NCBI GenBank assembly: GCA_947579605.1
Contig: OX388322.1
Location: 2,356,001-2,420,000, forward strand
From: Athripsodes cinereus
Lineage: Eukaryota > Arthropoda > Insecta > Trichoptera > Leptoceridae
DNA: 64,000 bases
Direction: 5' to 3'
A program made the position numbers and the translations under genes. Below are positions 26,501 to 38,500 of this stretch, piece by piece; position 1 is the stretch's first letter; each line of letters begins with the position of its first letter. Below the pieces are notes generated by a model, which was not told the DNA's origin, did not search any database, and saw nothing but the letters and a program-made list of their open reading frames with translations.

Positions 26501-29500
26501 GAATTGACGATTTTCCAGTCCACAAAGTGAAGTGAAATAGGCAAATTTGTAGTTTTGTAAAAGAACTCGTTCTTTCATCGGCTTTCTTAATATTGAGGAA
26601 TGTTTCCTTATCATATGAATCTGGGTTTGAGAAAAAAACAACTGTGCTATGAAGATGGAATAGATCGACAGTGCGAGAAATCGAACCCGGAATCTCGCTA
26701 TTAAAAGTTCGAGGTTCCCCCTACATTCCTGAAACTCAGATGTTTTGTGATAGAAACTGTGTATTGTGAAAAAGACACAATCTTTTGTATAAAAGAATAG
26801 ACCTCTCTTTGACCCACAATCATTGATCAACCCCAAAACATGACCCAGACAGGATTATATGAAGTCATATACAAAAAAAATACATATTTGATTTCAGCGA
26901 CTTATTATCTTCGAGACTGAAAACTGTAAAATTACTATAAACTAAAACAAAAATGAAGATCTCTCTTACTGTGTGAGCTGCTCTCTATGTCACTGTCCTG
27001 AGGCTGTCTGGTCTCTTCATCCTCTCGTGGGCGGGGTACGTGTGGAGGAGACAGGGGCAGTGGTGATGGACTTCTCTTCTTTGGAGGACGCTGGCGAGGC
27101 TTCCCTCCTTCACCCTTTTGTTGTCTCGCTAAACGGAGTTTCCTCTTGATCTCCCATCTTATAAAAAACAACAATTTTATGATTTTTTTTAAAAAAAAAG
27201 ACACATGGAAGATTAAACGGATCCACTGACATGTAAAAATATTTTGTATATTACCTTGTTTTCTTGAGTTCCCTCTGTTCTATTCTTTTGAAGATCTCCT
27301 GTTCCCTCTCCTTCTCAGACATCCCAGCCAGCCTCGCCCTGTCTGCACTGTCTCCCATGAGATTCTCATCATAACTGGAACACACAAACACACAAATAAT
27401 ATCATTGCTATTTGAAAACCATAAACCACAATTAATAATTGAGTAAACTACAATATTGTCTCATTAACACTTTGTTTTGTGGGGTTTTTCACTCTTTTCT
27501 GCAAGTTTTTGAGTGCCCAGTAAAAAATAATCTATCTATGCCATCGCAGGATTTCCCACAAGTGGAGTAGGGGGTAGCCGGGAGACTAACGTCATCAAAT
27601 AAACATGCAACTTGTCCCCATGGATGGTATATCACACTACTGAATTGTAGATATCTTATAAGTGACATTTTACAAACACCTGCCTTTTACAGGACACTCG
27701 AAAACTTACAGAAATGAGTGGGAGAGCTGTTCTTTAATGGGGACAACAGTTTGTACGATAAGTTAAATATACTACTGAATTGCAAATTCTCGATGCAATC
27801 AGCCCTGTACATTCGTAGTTTACTATCAGCACACACATTTAACACGAGCGCCATTGCAGTGAGACACCGTGCTTATAAGCGTAGGGGAAGGTATTGTTAA
27901 TAATGATGATGATAAAACAGGATTAGACAATGATGATGATGATGGTATATGAATGATGAAACCTTTTTTGTTAGTAGCAGTGATGAGGGTGATGAATGAT
28001 GAGGCATATGGTTTTGTTAGTAGTCGATATAATGAATGATGATTTTGTTAGTGATGAAGAATATGATGATGAATGATAATTTTGCTAGCGATGATGAAAA
28101 TGATTATGATTGATGATTGTGATTTCGGAGAATGAAAGGAATAATAATATCAATGAGTGTGCTGTATATTTATAAGATTTCTATATCAAATTATCAATGA
28201 ATAAAATTGAGTAAACGTTAATGAGAGGACATAATTTTTTTTTGACAAATATAAACCCACAAAATAATTGTCGCAGACAGAAATCTAGTAATGACAAGTG
28301 AAAATATGATTTATAGTTTTACTAGAAACTTTATTATTGTAAACTAGGTTTCCACATGCAATGTTATTTTCAAACTAAAACCTAGTTTGGAACTCACCCA
28401 TCATTGAACTCTGAGTCGTCCGTGTCGAAATCACTGCTGGCAGATCCACTGGCCGCTGACTTTTTCTTGTTATCATCTTCGTCTGACGAGTTAGAAGATA
28501 CTTCACCTGAAAACAAATATAAACACATAATCATGATATGTCATATAACTAATACAATACATATTAATAACGTTAACATAACTACTGAAGAGTCCTCCTG
28601 ATGATGCCAAGCAGGGATGTTGCGAATATTCGCATCCGCATCCACAAATGCGGAGCTTCCGCATGTATTTGGACATCTGCATCCGCATCCGCATCCGCAA
28701 TAATCGATGCGGATGTTCATGCGGATGCGGATGTAAGACAATTTGCGACAAGAAAGAAATGGGGCGGGGCCGGCGAATGGCGCGTGCCGTTTGCACTTGC
28801 ATTTAACCAATGGGAACAAAAATAATGGTGACAAGATCCGACGCGTTTTTATTTTTGCCGGTTTTATTTTATTTTTGCAAAAAACAACGAAGATTAAAAA
28901 AAAATTTCGCCAAAAAATCCATAATATTATTGTAGCAACAATTTCGCCACATATTTGACAATGGGGCCTACCAACTAAGATAGTTCCTACTTTTTTTTCT
29001 ATAACATCTTAAACATCCGCATCCGCATCCGCGGATGTGAGCCTTCAAAAATCCGCATCCGCATTCACATCCGCGGATGTCTAAAAATCGACATCCGCAA
29101 CATCCCTGATGCCAAGCAGAAGCCTTGGCGAAAATGTTTGAGGTAAATGAATTTAAATTGGAAATTATATATAAAAAAAATATTTAATTATATGCTATTG
29201 TATAGTACATTGTACAGCGTGAAAACAGTGAGACGTCTGTGGGAGTGCTGCACGATCTTGAATATGCGGATGATCTAGCCCTTTTTGATACATCTGTGGA
29301 CGGATTACAGTGCAACGCTAATGCTCTTTATGAAAATTCCTTGCGCCTTGGCCTTCGTATCAACGCTGGTAAAACGGAGTACATATGTAATAGTACATGC
29401 ACGAGTACTCACACCCCACTAATGGTTGGTAATTCCCAAATATCTCAGGTTAGCAAATTCAGGTACCTGGGAGCAACCATAACACCAGAGGGTGATCTCC

Positions 29501-32500
29501 GGTCGGAATTACCAATCCGCATAGGGGCAGCTAGTGGGGCTTTCAATAACATGAACAAAGTTTGGAAGGCGTCTGGACTCAGCATCAGGACAAAATGTCG
29601 CTTGTTCAATGCGTGCATCATCCCAATCCTTCTATATGGCTGTGAGTCTTGGCACTTAACCAAGGCTCAGGAGCGGAAGATACTAAGCTTTGAAAACGGG
29701 TGTCTTAGAAGGATTTTGGATGTCAAATGGTATGAACATGTTACAAATGATGCTGTGCGCCGGCGCACCCAGCAGAGACCTGTAATCTCCGTAATACAGG
29801 AGAGACGATGGTCCTGGCTGGGACATGTTTTGAGAATGCCTAATGATAGTTGGCCAAAAAGAGCACTGTTTTTCCGTCCGCAGGGGTTCCGTCGGCCCGG
29901 GCGTCCCTCTTTCACAATACACCGTTCCTATGACAACGATATCAGAGCGCAAGGAATGTCGTGGAAAGAGGTGACGCAATTGGCACAGAGACGCTCTGAA
30001 TGGAGGAGGCTGGTTTCTGCCCTGTGCTCCCGAGAGGAGCGTTGAGGGCGATGTTGATGATGATGATTGTATAGTGTGATACGATGATGCGATGATTGAG
30101 GTAACACTTTCAACGCTAAATAAGTTGTGAGCTAATGAATACGAAAGTTTGGGAAGATGTTTTGTGGGAAATTACTGAATTACTTTAGCAAAGCAAGAAT
30201 CTCAATTATTAAATATTTTTTCGTAACTACCTGAGTTTTAACAAAATTCAAACCTCAATATTTAACCAGGTTGGCTGGAAGAAATTGCATATGCGATAAG
30301 TCCACCTATTGATATTTTTCGTAACCATATAATATGGAATGTAAACTATATTAACCTGTCCGTGAGTGAATAAAGAAAAAATAAAAGTGTATGGCAGAGT
30401 GAATTAATTCAACTTTCACTTTTTGAATATTTTTTTATTGCATGTTATAGAAAATGATCCCTAGAATAAGTGTTTATAAGGAACCAACTCTCAAAAATTA
30501 ATAATAACGGAGTTATATAACAAAAACAATTTTGATACGTCATGTTTGCTCCGGTATTGTCAACAATGGGTTCAACATAAGAATATTTATTATTATTAAA
30601 AATATTTATTTTTATTTGTTTTTAACAAAAACTTATGTAGGTACTAAAAACTAATTGAACTGTCCAGAATTAGCACAAAAAGTAAAAAAAAAATCCATAA
30701 AACACTCCACAAAATAACGCCCATAGCGCACGAACGCACGCAGCAAAATGGTTTGCAACCGCGAGTGACAGCTAGGTATTTCAAGCGGCGGTCACGTGAC
30801 ATTTTGTATAGGCGATAAATAAGGTTTAAACACGTCTATTTTTGATTTTTTTTCTTGTGATTGGTAAAGTACATCCGACAGATTGGACCAATGATGAAAT
30901 TTACGAATTTGGCGGGAATACCTAAATATTACTGGATCAAACGCACCGGTGCGTGCGTACTCCAGATCCCATAATATTTCTTGCACGCACCGGTGCGTTG
31001 GTACTCCTTTACAGGTTAATGCCAATAAATTTTTGATACAAAAAAAGGTGAACCTGGATTTGAAATAAACCCACATACCCCCCAAACACCCTCCCAGTAA
31101 GCAATGTGCTTGTTTAGGGAAGGTGGTATAAGTCGGCAGTTGGATTTGAACTCGGGACTTCCAATTGAAAGTCCGAGATTTTACCGTCAGGCTACCAATC
31201 ACTTCATTTATTTATCAGTATACCATGAAATTGTTTAACTATATTACCAAGAGAACAAATTATGAATTATAAATATTATTTGTTGAATTTGTTCATTACC
31301 TTCCTCGGGCTCTGAATTACTGGCACTATTCTTCTTGGGTATTCGCCCAGTCGGCTTCTTAGCTGTAAAAGTAAAAAACAATATATTATACTTAAATAAA
31401 TACATTGAATATGTACCTGTTGAAATATAAAAATCTCTCAGTAACAAACTGTGTGTAATAAACACGTATGTCGTCGTCTACATACCAATAATTATACATT
31501 TTAATATGTCTACATTCAGGACTGGTGGCATAATCTCATAGTTGAGTTGAAAATGTTGTATATCTAGTCCGAGATGTTTTGCCAACATAACAGAACAAAT
31601 ATACAATTTTTACCAACTTGACCATGATTAGTTACTCAAATGTCCAAAGACCAACATCAAGAAAAAATATGCTTTCCATCAAAGGTTGTAAGGTTTATAT
31701 CCCTAACAAAAAAGTAAAGTGTACCGCGTGAAAGGAAAAGTATTAGGGTGGTATTTCTTTCTAACATTAACATAACATGTATAACATGTATAGACAATTC
31801 ACACAGACCGAGCTAGTCCCACACTTAAGATATGAATCTTGTATTATGGGTACTAACACGACGATACACATATATGTACAATGCACTAAACACATATACA
31901 TGTAACACCAAGACCCAGGACAATCTGAAAAAGGTCATTCTTCATTTTGCGCTGGCCGGGAATCGAACCCGGGACCTCGTGACTCAAAGGCAAGTGCGTT
32001 AGCCTCCGCGCCACACCGGTCGCCAATTAAGTAATGCTATGTGTTATAAAAGGACAGCAACTTAACACTTTCTCTGTCATGTGATATGTTTTATCAAGTA
32101 AGCGAATAGTCTTGTTATATACAATGCCTGTATGAACATTATTTACTTTGATCCATTATTTTAATGTATTCACTAAGAATCACGGATAATAAATTATCGC
32201 TAAAAACTACGCTAACCACTCTTACTGTACACTGCTTAGTTGAGTGTCCCTCAGCTAAGAGACAGCTCTAACGAAAAAACCATGCGCGACTCTTATTGAT
32301 CTATTAGTTTATTCATTAAACTACATGAGAGCCTTTTATAAGATGTCCACAATTGCCAAGGACTTGAAAGAGGCAGAGTTGCGCTCGGAGGATGCAGGGG
32401 ACCGGAAAACATGGAAGATGAGGGCTAGGAGAGTCGACCCCAAGTAAATGGGATAAAGGGGAGGGCGAAGAAGAAGAAGAGCCTTTTATACGTATAAGAC

Positions 32501-33757
32501 ATTTATGATCATGGAGTCAGTGATAAGGTATGCCACTTATTCTGTTTGTCTTATGACATGGAGAAAACAGTCTACATGTTCATTAGAATTCATTGCACTA
32601 CAGATCACTGGTCCAATTTATGAAAGAAACTGTGATGACATGAAAAGATAAATAGAACACTTTTATTTGCATCTTGCAAAATAATGTGCGATCTATAAAA
32701 TTATAACTTACGTTGATTAGTTGGCGGGGGTTCATCGTCGTCATCATCATCCGAGTCTGGACTGGGGGGCGGAGAGGCTTTGGACCTTGTCCTACCCTTG
32801 GGGGAGCCCTCACCCGGTTTCTTCTTCTTCTTGGCTAAATTTAAAAATTGCTGGAACAATAAACTATTATTAAAATAATTGATAATAATAATAAATTTTT
32901 ACTTTACAAATTCTGTATAATGAATTTGTCATTAAAATTATGTCTCAACCATAAATGACTCATAATGCAAGTGAAAATCACTTTTCAGAGCTTATCTACA
33001 TTTATAAAACGATAAAACAAAACAGTAGCATACAGATACGATTAATTCAATATGAAAAGAGGGGACCACCTTGACATTACTACCTCCAAGGTTTCCAATA
33101 ATTGATTATCCAGTAATTTTATAGGTTAGAGTTATACAACTGCGTAATTTAAAAGATAATTGATAATAACAAATGTATATAAAAGCCGTAATAGACGTCT
33201 AGAAAGCTGTACCGTTTGATAACATATAATATATTATATCGATAAACTATATCCGCTCGCGAAAAATTTGGAACAAGAGTTCAATAAACTATGATTTACA
33301 ATATTATGAAAACAAACTGCGTCTCATAATTAAATATGTAAATTACAATGAAATTCATATTAACAACGAAGAAATATTTAAAAAAATAGTTAATAACACG
33401 ATATTAATCTCGATCTAACGTATAATTCGATATTATATTTAATAATAGATCGGATGAAACATGCATTCCTGAGAAACGTCAATGAAGTGTCTACATTTCT
33501 TAAACGTAACGGAAATATAAATCTAATTTTTTTTTTTAAATATTAAGAAAACTGTTATATTTAATTGATTTGTATCACACAAACTATTGATAGACTAACT
33601 GAAAAGGCATAAGAATATTTAAAACGCGTCCATGACACATATCGTAACATAACCTTAAGATACAAACATAATGTGAATTTGTCTTTAAACTTACCGCATC
33701 CAAGTCGGAACATTCACTACTTGAATCCGAATCAATTATAGCCTTTCTTTTAGCCAT
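14589..33757 (-). CDS. Rtf1: Rtf1, Paf1/RNA polymerase II complex component, complete, 16 exons
   Basis: Rtf1 is a Paf1-complex subunit that associates with elongating RNA polymerase II through Spt5 and promotes H2B ubiquitylation. Exons in coding order: 33757-33695, 32850-32712, 31362-31300, 28506-28398, 27374-27255, 27157-26970, 26349-26236, 24247-24087, 23457-23343, 23058-22890, 22105-22000, 17877-17746, 17443-17202, 16115-15947, 15500-15212, 14698-14589. All have AG/GT borders, phases agree at every join, and the sum is 2289 nt = 762 codons plus TAG. Visible parts: acidic Ser-rich N-terminus ([15 protein letters not shown]); histone modification domain near residues 118-185 ([31 protein letters not shown]); Plus3 domain near 403-530 ([48 protein letters not shown]); coiled coil ([15 protein letters not shown]); DPFTRR; LHDFDI; terminal [12 protein letters not shown]. 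The length is close to human RTF1 (about 710 aa). Confidence 0.96.
14913..15080 (+). mobile_element. tRNA-derived SINE, copy 2 (Rtf1 intron 15)
   Basis: The head is CGGTAGCCTGGAGGTAGAAT, with a B-box-like GATCCCAGGTGCCAG. The body has CACAAGCTTTTAGCTTACTG and the end is TTTGGGTTTATAACAAAACC. It is the same family as 5105-5275 and 25697-25860. It lies opposite to Rtf1, inside its last intron. Confidence 0.75.
16304..16731. mobile_element. MITE with AATGGGCCA inverted ends (Rtf1 intron 13-14)
   Basis: The left end CACAATGGGCCATTTGCAG is the inverted match of the right end CTGCAAGTGGCCCATTCTG (17 of 19 positions). The interior is AT-rich and has two TGACGTCA octamers. No exact target duplication was found, so the limits may be off by a few bases. 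Confidence 0.6.
17884..21647. repeat. 102-bp satellite array, 37 units, in Rtf1 intron 11
   Basis: Thirty-seven near-identical 102-bp units begin about 7 bp inside the intron from the acceptor at 17878-17879 and fill 3.76 kb. The main variable position is one A/T site (CAGTAGTAACAAC or CAGTAGTTACAAC). Units 1-37 read A T A A A T A T A A A T A A A T A T A T A T A T T A T T A A T A T T A T T. Units 1 and 13 share ATTATTTTC in place of ATTCTGTTTC, and unit 33 has ATTATGTTTC. Each unit on the gene's sense strand also carries TTAACTGCAG. No unit is coding. Confidence 0.98.
22205..22520. repeat. Dispersed repeat fragment (GTCCCAAGTGGGGTAGG motif)
   Basis: The sequence from 22243 holds GTCGTGTCCCAAGTGGGGTA followed by CT-rich DNA. 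Related CCCACAAGTGG(A/G)GTAG motifs are at 27555 and 41450. It is probably the 3' end of an old retroelement in Rtf1 intron 10. Confidence 0.4.
23590..23900 (+). mobile_element. Decayed LINE 3' end in Rtf1 intron 8
   Basis: Broken reading frames give a pattern like MNVKEACKD followed by SMWCSVLTW, which resembles the tail at 10515-10760 (VCKDRRKWRSIL). It is heavily mutated. Confidence 0.35.
24763..24912. mobile_element. MITE, GGCGATCGACT family, copy 1 (Rtf1 intron 7)
   Basis: The inverted ends are TAGATAAACTGTACTTGGCG..ATCGACT on the left and AGTCGATCGCTAAGTGCGGT on the right. The inner block CATAATTACACGGTACATTG is shared almost exactly with a second copy at 61482-61630. Confidence 0.7.
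25697..25860 (-). mobile_element. tRNA-derived SINE, copy 3 (Rtf1 intron 7)
   Basis: The minus strand has AGAGTCTCGGCCTCGTGATC, then GGTTCGATACCAGGTGCCGG (good B box), then CACAAGCTTTTAGTAGCTTA, and ends CAAAACCCAGATATATCTT. The head is cut at AGAGTCTC. It lies in the same direction as Rtf1. Confidence 0.75.
26600..26730 (-). mobile_element. SINE-like fragment with B box (Rtf1 intron 6)
   Basis: The minus strand reads GATTCCGGGTTCGATTTCTC (B box) and later CAAACCCAGATTCATATGAT, which resembles the 3' end of the SINEs at 5105, 14913 and 25697. The middle differs, so it may be a related subfamily. Confidence 0.5.
27541..27720. repeat. Dispersed repeat, copy 1 (Rtf1 intron 4)
   Basis: Contains TTTCCCACAAGTGGAGTAGG, GATGGTATATCACACTACTG and TTACAGGACACTCGAAAACT. 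The last two blocks recur in order at 62795-62895, and the last alone at about 43931, so this is a dispersed family of unknown type. Confidence 0.5.
28612..29108. mobile_element. hAT-type non-autonomous element with GCATCC hexamer repeats
   Basis: A 497-bp element in Rtf1 intron 3 is bounded by exact 8-bp target duplications ATGCCAAG (28604-28611 and 29109-29116). The ends are inverted (CAGGGATGTTGCG left, CGCAACATCCCTG right). An 8-bp duplication and CAGGG-type ends fit the hAT superfamily. Both subterminal regions carry runs of GCATCC or its complement GGATGC. No transposase is present. The GC content is well above its surroundings. Confidence 0.88.
29207..30065 (+). mobile_element. 5'-truncated LINE (reverse-transcriptase C-terminal part) with (GAT)n tail
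   Basis: An open reading frame runs from the truncated left edge to TGA at 30045. It contains the RT catalytic [10 protein letters not shown] motif (near 29266), the thumb-like region [20 protein letters not shown], and the C-terminal tail [39 protein letters not shown]-rich tail ends it, with an exact 10-bp target duplication ATTGTATAGT (29197-29206 and 30066-30075). It sits in Rtf1 intron 3, opposite to the gene. The N-terminal RT and endonuclease are absent. Frame integrity suggests a young insertion. Its clade is not certain. Confidence 0.85.
31045..31200 (-). mobile_element. SINE, diverged copy (Rtf1 intron 3)
   Basis: The minus strand begins TGATTGGTAGCCTGACGGTA, then GTCCCGAGTTCAAATCCAAC (B-box-like), and ends near CAGGTTCACC. 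The head order matches the SINE at 14913, with more mutations. Confidence 0.5.
31790..32023 (-). mobile_element. tRNA-derived SINE, second family, well preserved (Rtf1 intron 2)
   Basis: The minus strand starts GGCGACCGGTGTGGCGCGGA (A box TGGCGCGGAGG) and has an intact B box GGTTCGATTCCCGGCC about 50 bp on. A non-tRNA body follows (GTCCTGGGTCTTGGTGTTAC, then TTAGTACCCATAATACAAG). The 3' sequence does not fold back to close an acceptor stem, so this is a SINE rather than a tRNA gene. It appears to interrupt an older repeat that is also seen near 61120-61475. Confidence 0.75.
32341..32477 (+). mobile_element. Very short 5'-truncated RTE-type LINE with target duplication
   Basis: The 137-bp insertion encodes only the last 35 codons of the RTE-like ORF ([19 protein letters not shown], then [15 protein letters not shown] and TAA). 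The 3' end GGGATAAAGGGGAGGGCGAA plus (GAA)n follows. It is flanked by AGAGCCTTTTATA at 32328-32340 and 32478-32490 (10-13 bp; the first three bases may belong to the tail). The same 3' end occurs in the large copy at 47054-49340. Confidence 0.88.
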
Positions 33758-35215
33758 TTTTACTTTTTAACAATTAAAATAAATGATATAACAGGAGAAA
33801 ACTACAAAATATACGACGCCACCCTACTACCCACAACAACTTTTCCTCGAAAATTGATAAGTTCGGCTTTCTTCGGATTACCGAACAACCGCTACGAAAG
33901 CTTGAGATGCGGTTACGCCCCCAGCAACATATTCAATTGTCTATGGTTATAACAGACAAATGTCATCAAAATAATTTTTTACTTTTATGCTAATTTTAGA
34001 ATTATTTGACAATGTCTAATCATGAAGATTTTAGATAAGGAGATAGAGTTTATAATAAAACTTTCACCAAAATATATGTAGGTATAATTCAGCTTCTCCC
34101 TGATGAACACAATATCCCGCGAAATTTCCCGCAATTGCAATTTGTGGATAACTTCATTATGAATTCAAGGTCAAATACTTGATTTTGAAAAAACTTTTTG
34201 CTTCTTCTGCTCCACACCTGTCCTTATCCATAAAACATCCTTTGTGAACCATAAAAAAGAGATACTGTACCTGAGAGCCATTTAGTCTTAAGTACAAAAA
34301 TGTCATTTTCAAATTCAATTTTTTAATCGAAAAATTCTCAACATTTTACTTGTAATAATCTCTATATAGTATATACAGCTTATTACATAGACCCTCAGCA
34401 TTTCTGTACTTAAGACTCACGACTGTTGTGTTATTTCAGCTTTTTTTGTAAATTTGCCATTTTTGTCAAAAATGCACTTGAGTCCTAATGGCTCTCAGGT
34501 ACAGAATAAATAGAATAGGTTCCATGTATATTCTTTACAGAAATAATAATTTTACATTCTAATTACTACTGAACACTCATTAATAGAAGCCTCTTGTGGA
34601 GAATCCCAGATCCAGAAGATAGTAATACGTAGCTGTCTATAGTCTTATGGAAGAACAAGGATTCAAATACTTCCTCTCTTCCTTCACGTCCCAAGCATAA
34701 AAGTCAACATATAGATTTGAAGATGCATTTAGGTTAAAAAAAAACACATTTGTCTTAAATATAAAACTTTAAAAAGTGTGTGTATTTCATTAACTTTTGT
34801 TTTACATATAAGTAAGTACAACAAATTTATTTACAAATAAAAATAAAGATGAAAAATACATTACTACACAATAATTTGTAGTTAGAATTATCTCCTTATT
34901 ACATGTCGCGTGGCAGGAAGTTAATTGATTTTTAGATAACTGTAACTATGCAATGCATTGATAATCTTTTCAACAAATATCATTTTGATTAATCATTCCT
35001 TTGATAGCAACATAATAATATCTATCTTAACCATTACAGTGTCTCCTAGAGTAAGTTATCTATGGAAAAACCTCAGATAATAAGCATAAAGATCCTCCAC
35101 TTCATAATGTGAAAGATTGCCAATGTACCTTATCGCTACACTGAAGATGTTAAATGTTTTACAAACGGTGTTTTTAATGTAGAAATATGAAATGCTTCTT
35201 AAAATGAATAAAATA
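33758..35215. other. Rtf1 upstream region and intergenic DNA with one MITE
   Basis: This is the sequence upstream of the Rtf1 start codon. No TATA box could be placed with confidence. It contains the MITE at 34264-34505; the rest is AT-rich and unrecognised. Confidence 0.5.
34264..34505. mobile_element. MITE with CTGTACCTGAGAGCCAT ends
   Basis: The left end CTGTACCTGAGAGCCATT is an exact inverse of the right end AATGGCTCTCAGGTACAG, and the similarity continues inward with gaps. The length is about 240 bp and it is AT-rich and non-coding. No clear target duplication was seen. Confidence 0.75.
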
Positions 35216-35460
35216 TAACTAATAATAATAATAATCGGACTATTTATATGTGGCGCCGTTTAATGATCCGTGACCATCTCAAGGGCGCCGTGACTTCTCC
35301 CGAACAGTAGTGTTTTCAACTTGGTTCTAAATGTGGTCGTGGACTGATTCACCCTCAGATCTGTGGGCAGTCTGTATGGTAATTCATTTGAGGAGAAATG
35401 AGTCAACATTCTAAAATTTGAAATTTTCAAATTCAAATCCACAAGGAATTCCATTGTTCA
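35216..35460 (-). mobile_element. LINE C-terminal fragment with (ATT)n tail
   Basis: The minus strand encodes SNELPYRLPTDLRVNQSTTT, then FRTKLKTLLFG and a stop near 35260, followed by an ATTATT tail. The pattern of LP..LR..Q...FR.KLKT.LF is the end of reverse-transcriptase ORFs such as the one at 37163-37560. It lies just downstream of the THAP gene. Confidence 0.6.
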
Positions 35461-35519
35461 ATTGAAGAACTGTCACATAGTTTTTGAACAAATCTCAATA
35501 AAAATTACATTGTAAATTT

Positions 35520-38500
35520 TCAACTTTTTTCCTCATAAGATTTAATTTTAGCTTTTAAAGCATTAACTGTTGCTGATTCAGAATCTAGTTTTTGTTGAAG
35601 TGATTTAATTATTCTATTCTTTATTCTAAGACAATTTTGATATTCTTTAATTCTTCTAATCAAAAGTTTAACAGTTTCAGAATCATTTGTCGTGTGTTTA
35701 GTAGGAGTATGAATATCGGGTAACTTTTTTACATCACTATTACTTGTGGTTTTTTCCTTTGGTAAGACGGGAAACTTTAAACAATTGTTATCATATTCTG
35801 TTTTCATTGACAAATTATTTTCAATTTTTACACGTTGTGGTTTTTGGTAAATAATAAACTTCTTTACTTTTGAAGAACCGCTTACTTTTACAGGAAAATG
35901 AAGATCGGATGATGTTCTTATTCGAGTAATTATAACAGGCTTTGAGTCTTTTGAAGAGGAAATACTTAATGATGAAGAATTGATATTATTCAATGATGGC
36001 AAATCGAGTGTATTTGAAGAGTGTAACTGTTGAGGGTTTGACTGTGATGTATTTGATGACTCTACCTGTAAAAAAATATTGTAAAATGTAAATATTATAT
36101 GTATTTCATCAACAAGCAATAAATAAGAGGCAGGAATTACTGCTACCAGCCACCTTACTTTATATAATACAGTGGTGGCCAGCATTTTGTATACCATGTG
36201 GCAATTTTTTCACAGACAAGGTCAGATGCGCCATACAACTCAAACTTTTTTTATCTTTTTATGTTTACGTTTGGGGTTGTAAAATAGAGATAGGAATAGG
36301 AACTGCTTCGCTTATGGGAGGAAAATGAAATCTTAATCACAAAATTCAATTAATCAATTTGCGTCATTTCAAAAGACACGTTTACTGAGTGGGAAAGTGC
36401 AATGGCAACACCTATCATGACACGGTGGGAAGCTGTGAGAACAATAGCAGTGGTTCCCGGTGCACAGCAGAAAAAAAATATGAAAAGTAAAGATTCAGTT
36501 ATGGCGCCTATTTTAAAATAATGGCCACGAGGCTGCAATGCACCACCGTTTGGCCACCACTGATATAATACATTGTGTAAATTATAAGGTTGATGATTGT
36601 TAATATATTATGTGTACTTTTTGTACCGTTTTTTCTTGTATTTGTATATAAAACTGTACAGAGTGTAGAGAAATGATATGTATTGATGTAAATTGTATTG
36701 AATAAAGTATATTATATTGTTATTTAAAACGCAACAGCCATTTATTATTTAATAAATAAATAAATATTGGATATCATACTGACCTCATTAATGAGTGTAA
36801 CGACTGGAGGCGAATATGAAGGGATAGCATTTTCTTTCAATCTAATTCTATATCCACTGCGATCTATAGATAGCTCGTCAAAATGTAAAGAGCATATATA
36901 ATGATATTTTTTTACGTACTGCAATCCATTCTTCCTTTTTATGTTAGCTAACCAAAGATTACGTCGTTCCTCATCCTTGGGAAAACTGAAAAATAATACA
37001 AAACGACAATATACTTAAACTTCATTCAGACTTATCACTGAGTGATCATTCAGGATGCATTATCGAAAGTGAAAAGTGTAAATGGACGTTTTATGGTCAG
37101 TGAAAACTCGAGATGATGGATAAAAGCGATTAGCACTCGAAATACTTTTAATGAAAACTCCTTTCATCGAAACTACCATATCACTTCCCTCCTAGAACGA
37201 TTACAATGGCTGAGGGTGGAGGAAAGGGTAACATTCAAGGTATGCCTTTTGGTCTACAAGGCTATAAACAAAATGGCACCATTGTGCCTCACAGAGCTTT
37301 GTCCCCTTGACTCGACTGTGCGCTCTTCGGAACTGGCCGTAAATAGACTTACTGAGCCCAATAGAGCCGGTAAGTCTAACTTCTATGAGAGGCCCTTTGG
37401 TGTTGTTGGACCAGTTTTGTGGAATTGCCTACCGGTGCCATTGAGAGGTAGTCAGACTGTCACGAGCTTCAGAAGCAAATTAAAAACTGAACTCTTCACT
37501 GGTGCCCTTGAGACGGTCTAGGGACTGTTAAACGACTTCAAAAATAAAATCATCATCATACAAGTTTTTTTCCTTTTATCTTTCACAATTCTCTATGAAT
37601 TAGAATTAAATGTCAAAATAACAAAACAAGAATTATATGCCAGGGGGTCTATTCTCCAATCTCGATTGATGGATGTCGCAATCGAGATTTTATTACTTTC
37701 GATTGATTCCTTAAAAACCCTATTCATGAAAGTCGTAGATTACAAATTTCACACGATATCATGCAAGAATTTAACGAATGGTGTTTTACCACTCCAGATG
37801 AATGTCACACCAATCGACATGTCAAAAATTGACAATAATGGCCGCCGTGAGTCACTAGGTTGTTGTTTACATTTTGCATACTGTATAAAAGCAAACTTCA
37901 GAAACATTTTAAAGTCAATTTTATTGTGTGTGTTTACAATGTACGTTGTTTTCCGCGTTTTTTTCTGTGATTATGGCTAGCTTGGACGATCTTGTTTTTT
38001 TAACTGTGTCTGGAGAATTTGATAGAGTCAACGAGTAGACGTAACCATTACAAAATAATTTACTCTTTTGAGCAGAGTGATGCCGCGTTTGTTTAACATT
38101 TTAGGCTTCATAAATATATCTCACAAGTGACATTTATCAATCGAGATTGGAGAATAGACCCCCAGGAGGCTAATCTGTAAATAATGCTTTTATTTATATA
38201 ATAATACTTGTACAGTAAAGAATGAATAAATAAATGAAAAAAATGTACTTGTGAAATGTTTAAATAATAAATAAATAAAAGATACGTCGAGCGACACGAT
38301 AAATGCAAATAATTAGTATTCAAGTGAAATACTATTATACTTCTACATAAAAATAATCGATGTTAATTATACATTCATGCTACTTGAAAAATTTCTGATT
38401 TAGGCCGGAAACGAAAAGTAAGTAAGCAAGGCACAAATAAAGATTTCAGTTACAAATTATCACTTACGCATGTAATGACAGAATTGGTTCATTAGAGAAC

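Noticed and set aside
28503..28834. Overlapping open frames rich in Arg/His/Ala over the hexamer repeats
   Set aside because: They are translations of GCATCC repeats in the hAT-type element, not genes.
28600..29100. Telomere-like or variable-number hexamer satellite
   Set aside because: The hexamers are confined between inverted ends and an 8-bp target duplication, so they belong to one transposon.
31940..32023. A tRNA gene on the minus strand
   Set aside because: A and B boxes are good, but the 3' side does not close the acceptor stem and it continues into a non-tRNA body typical of SINEs, so I called it a SINE.
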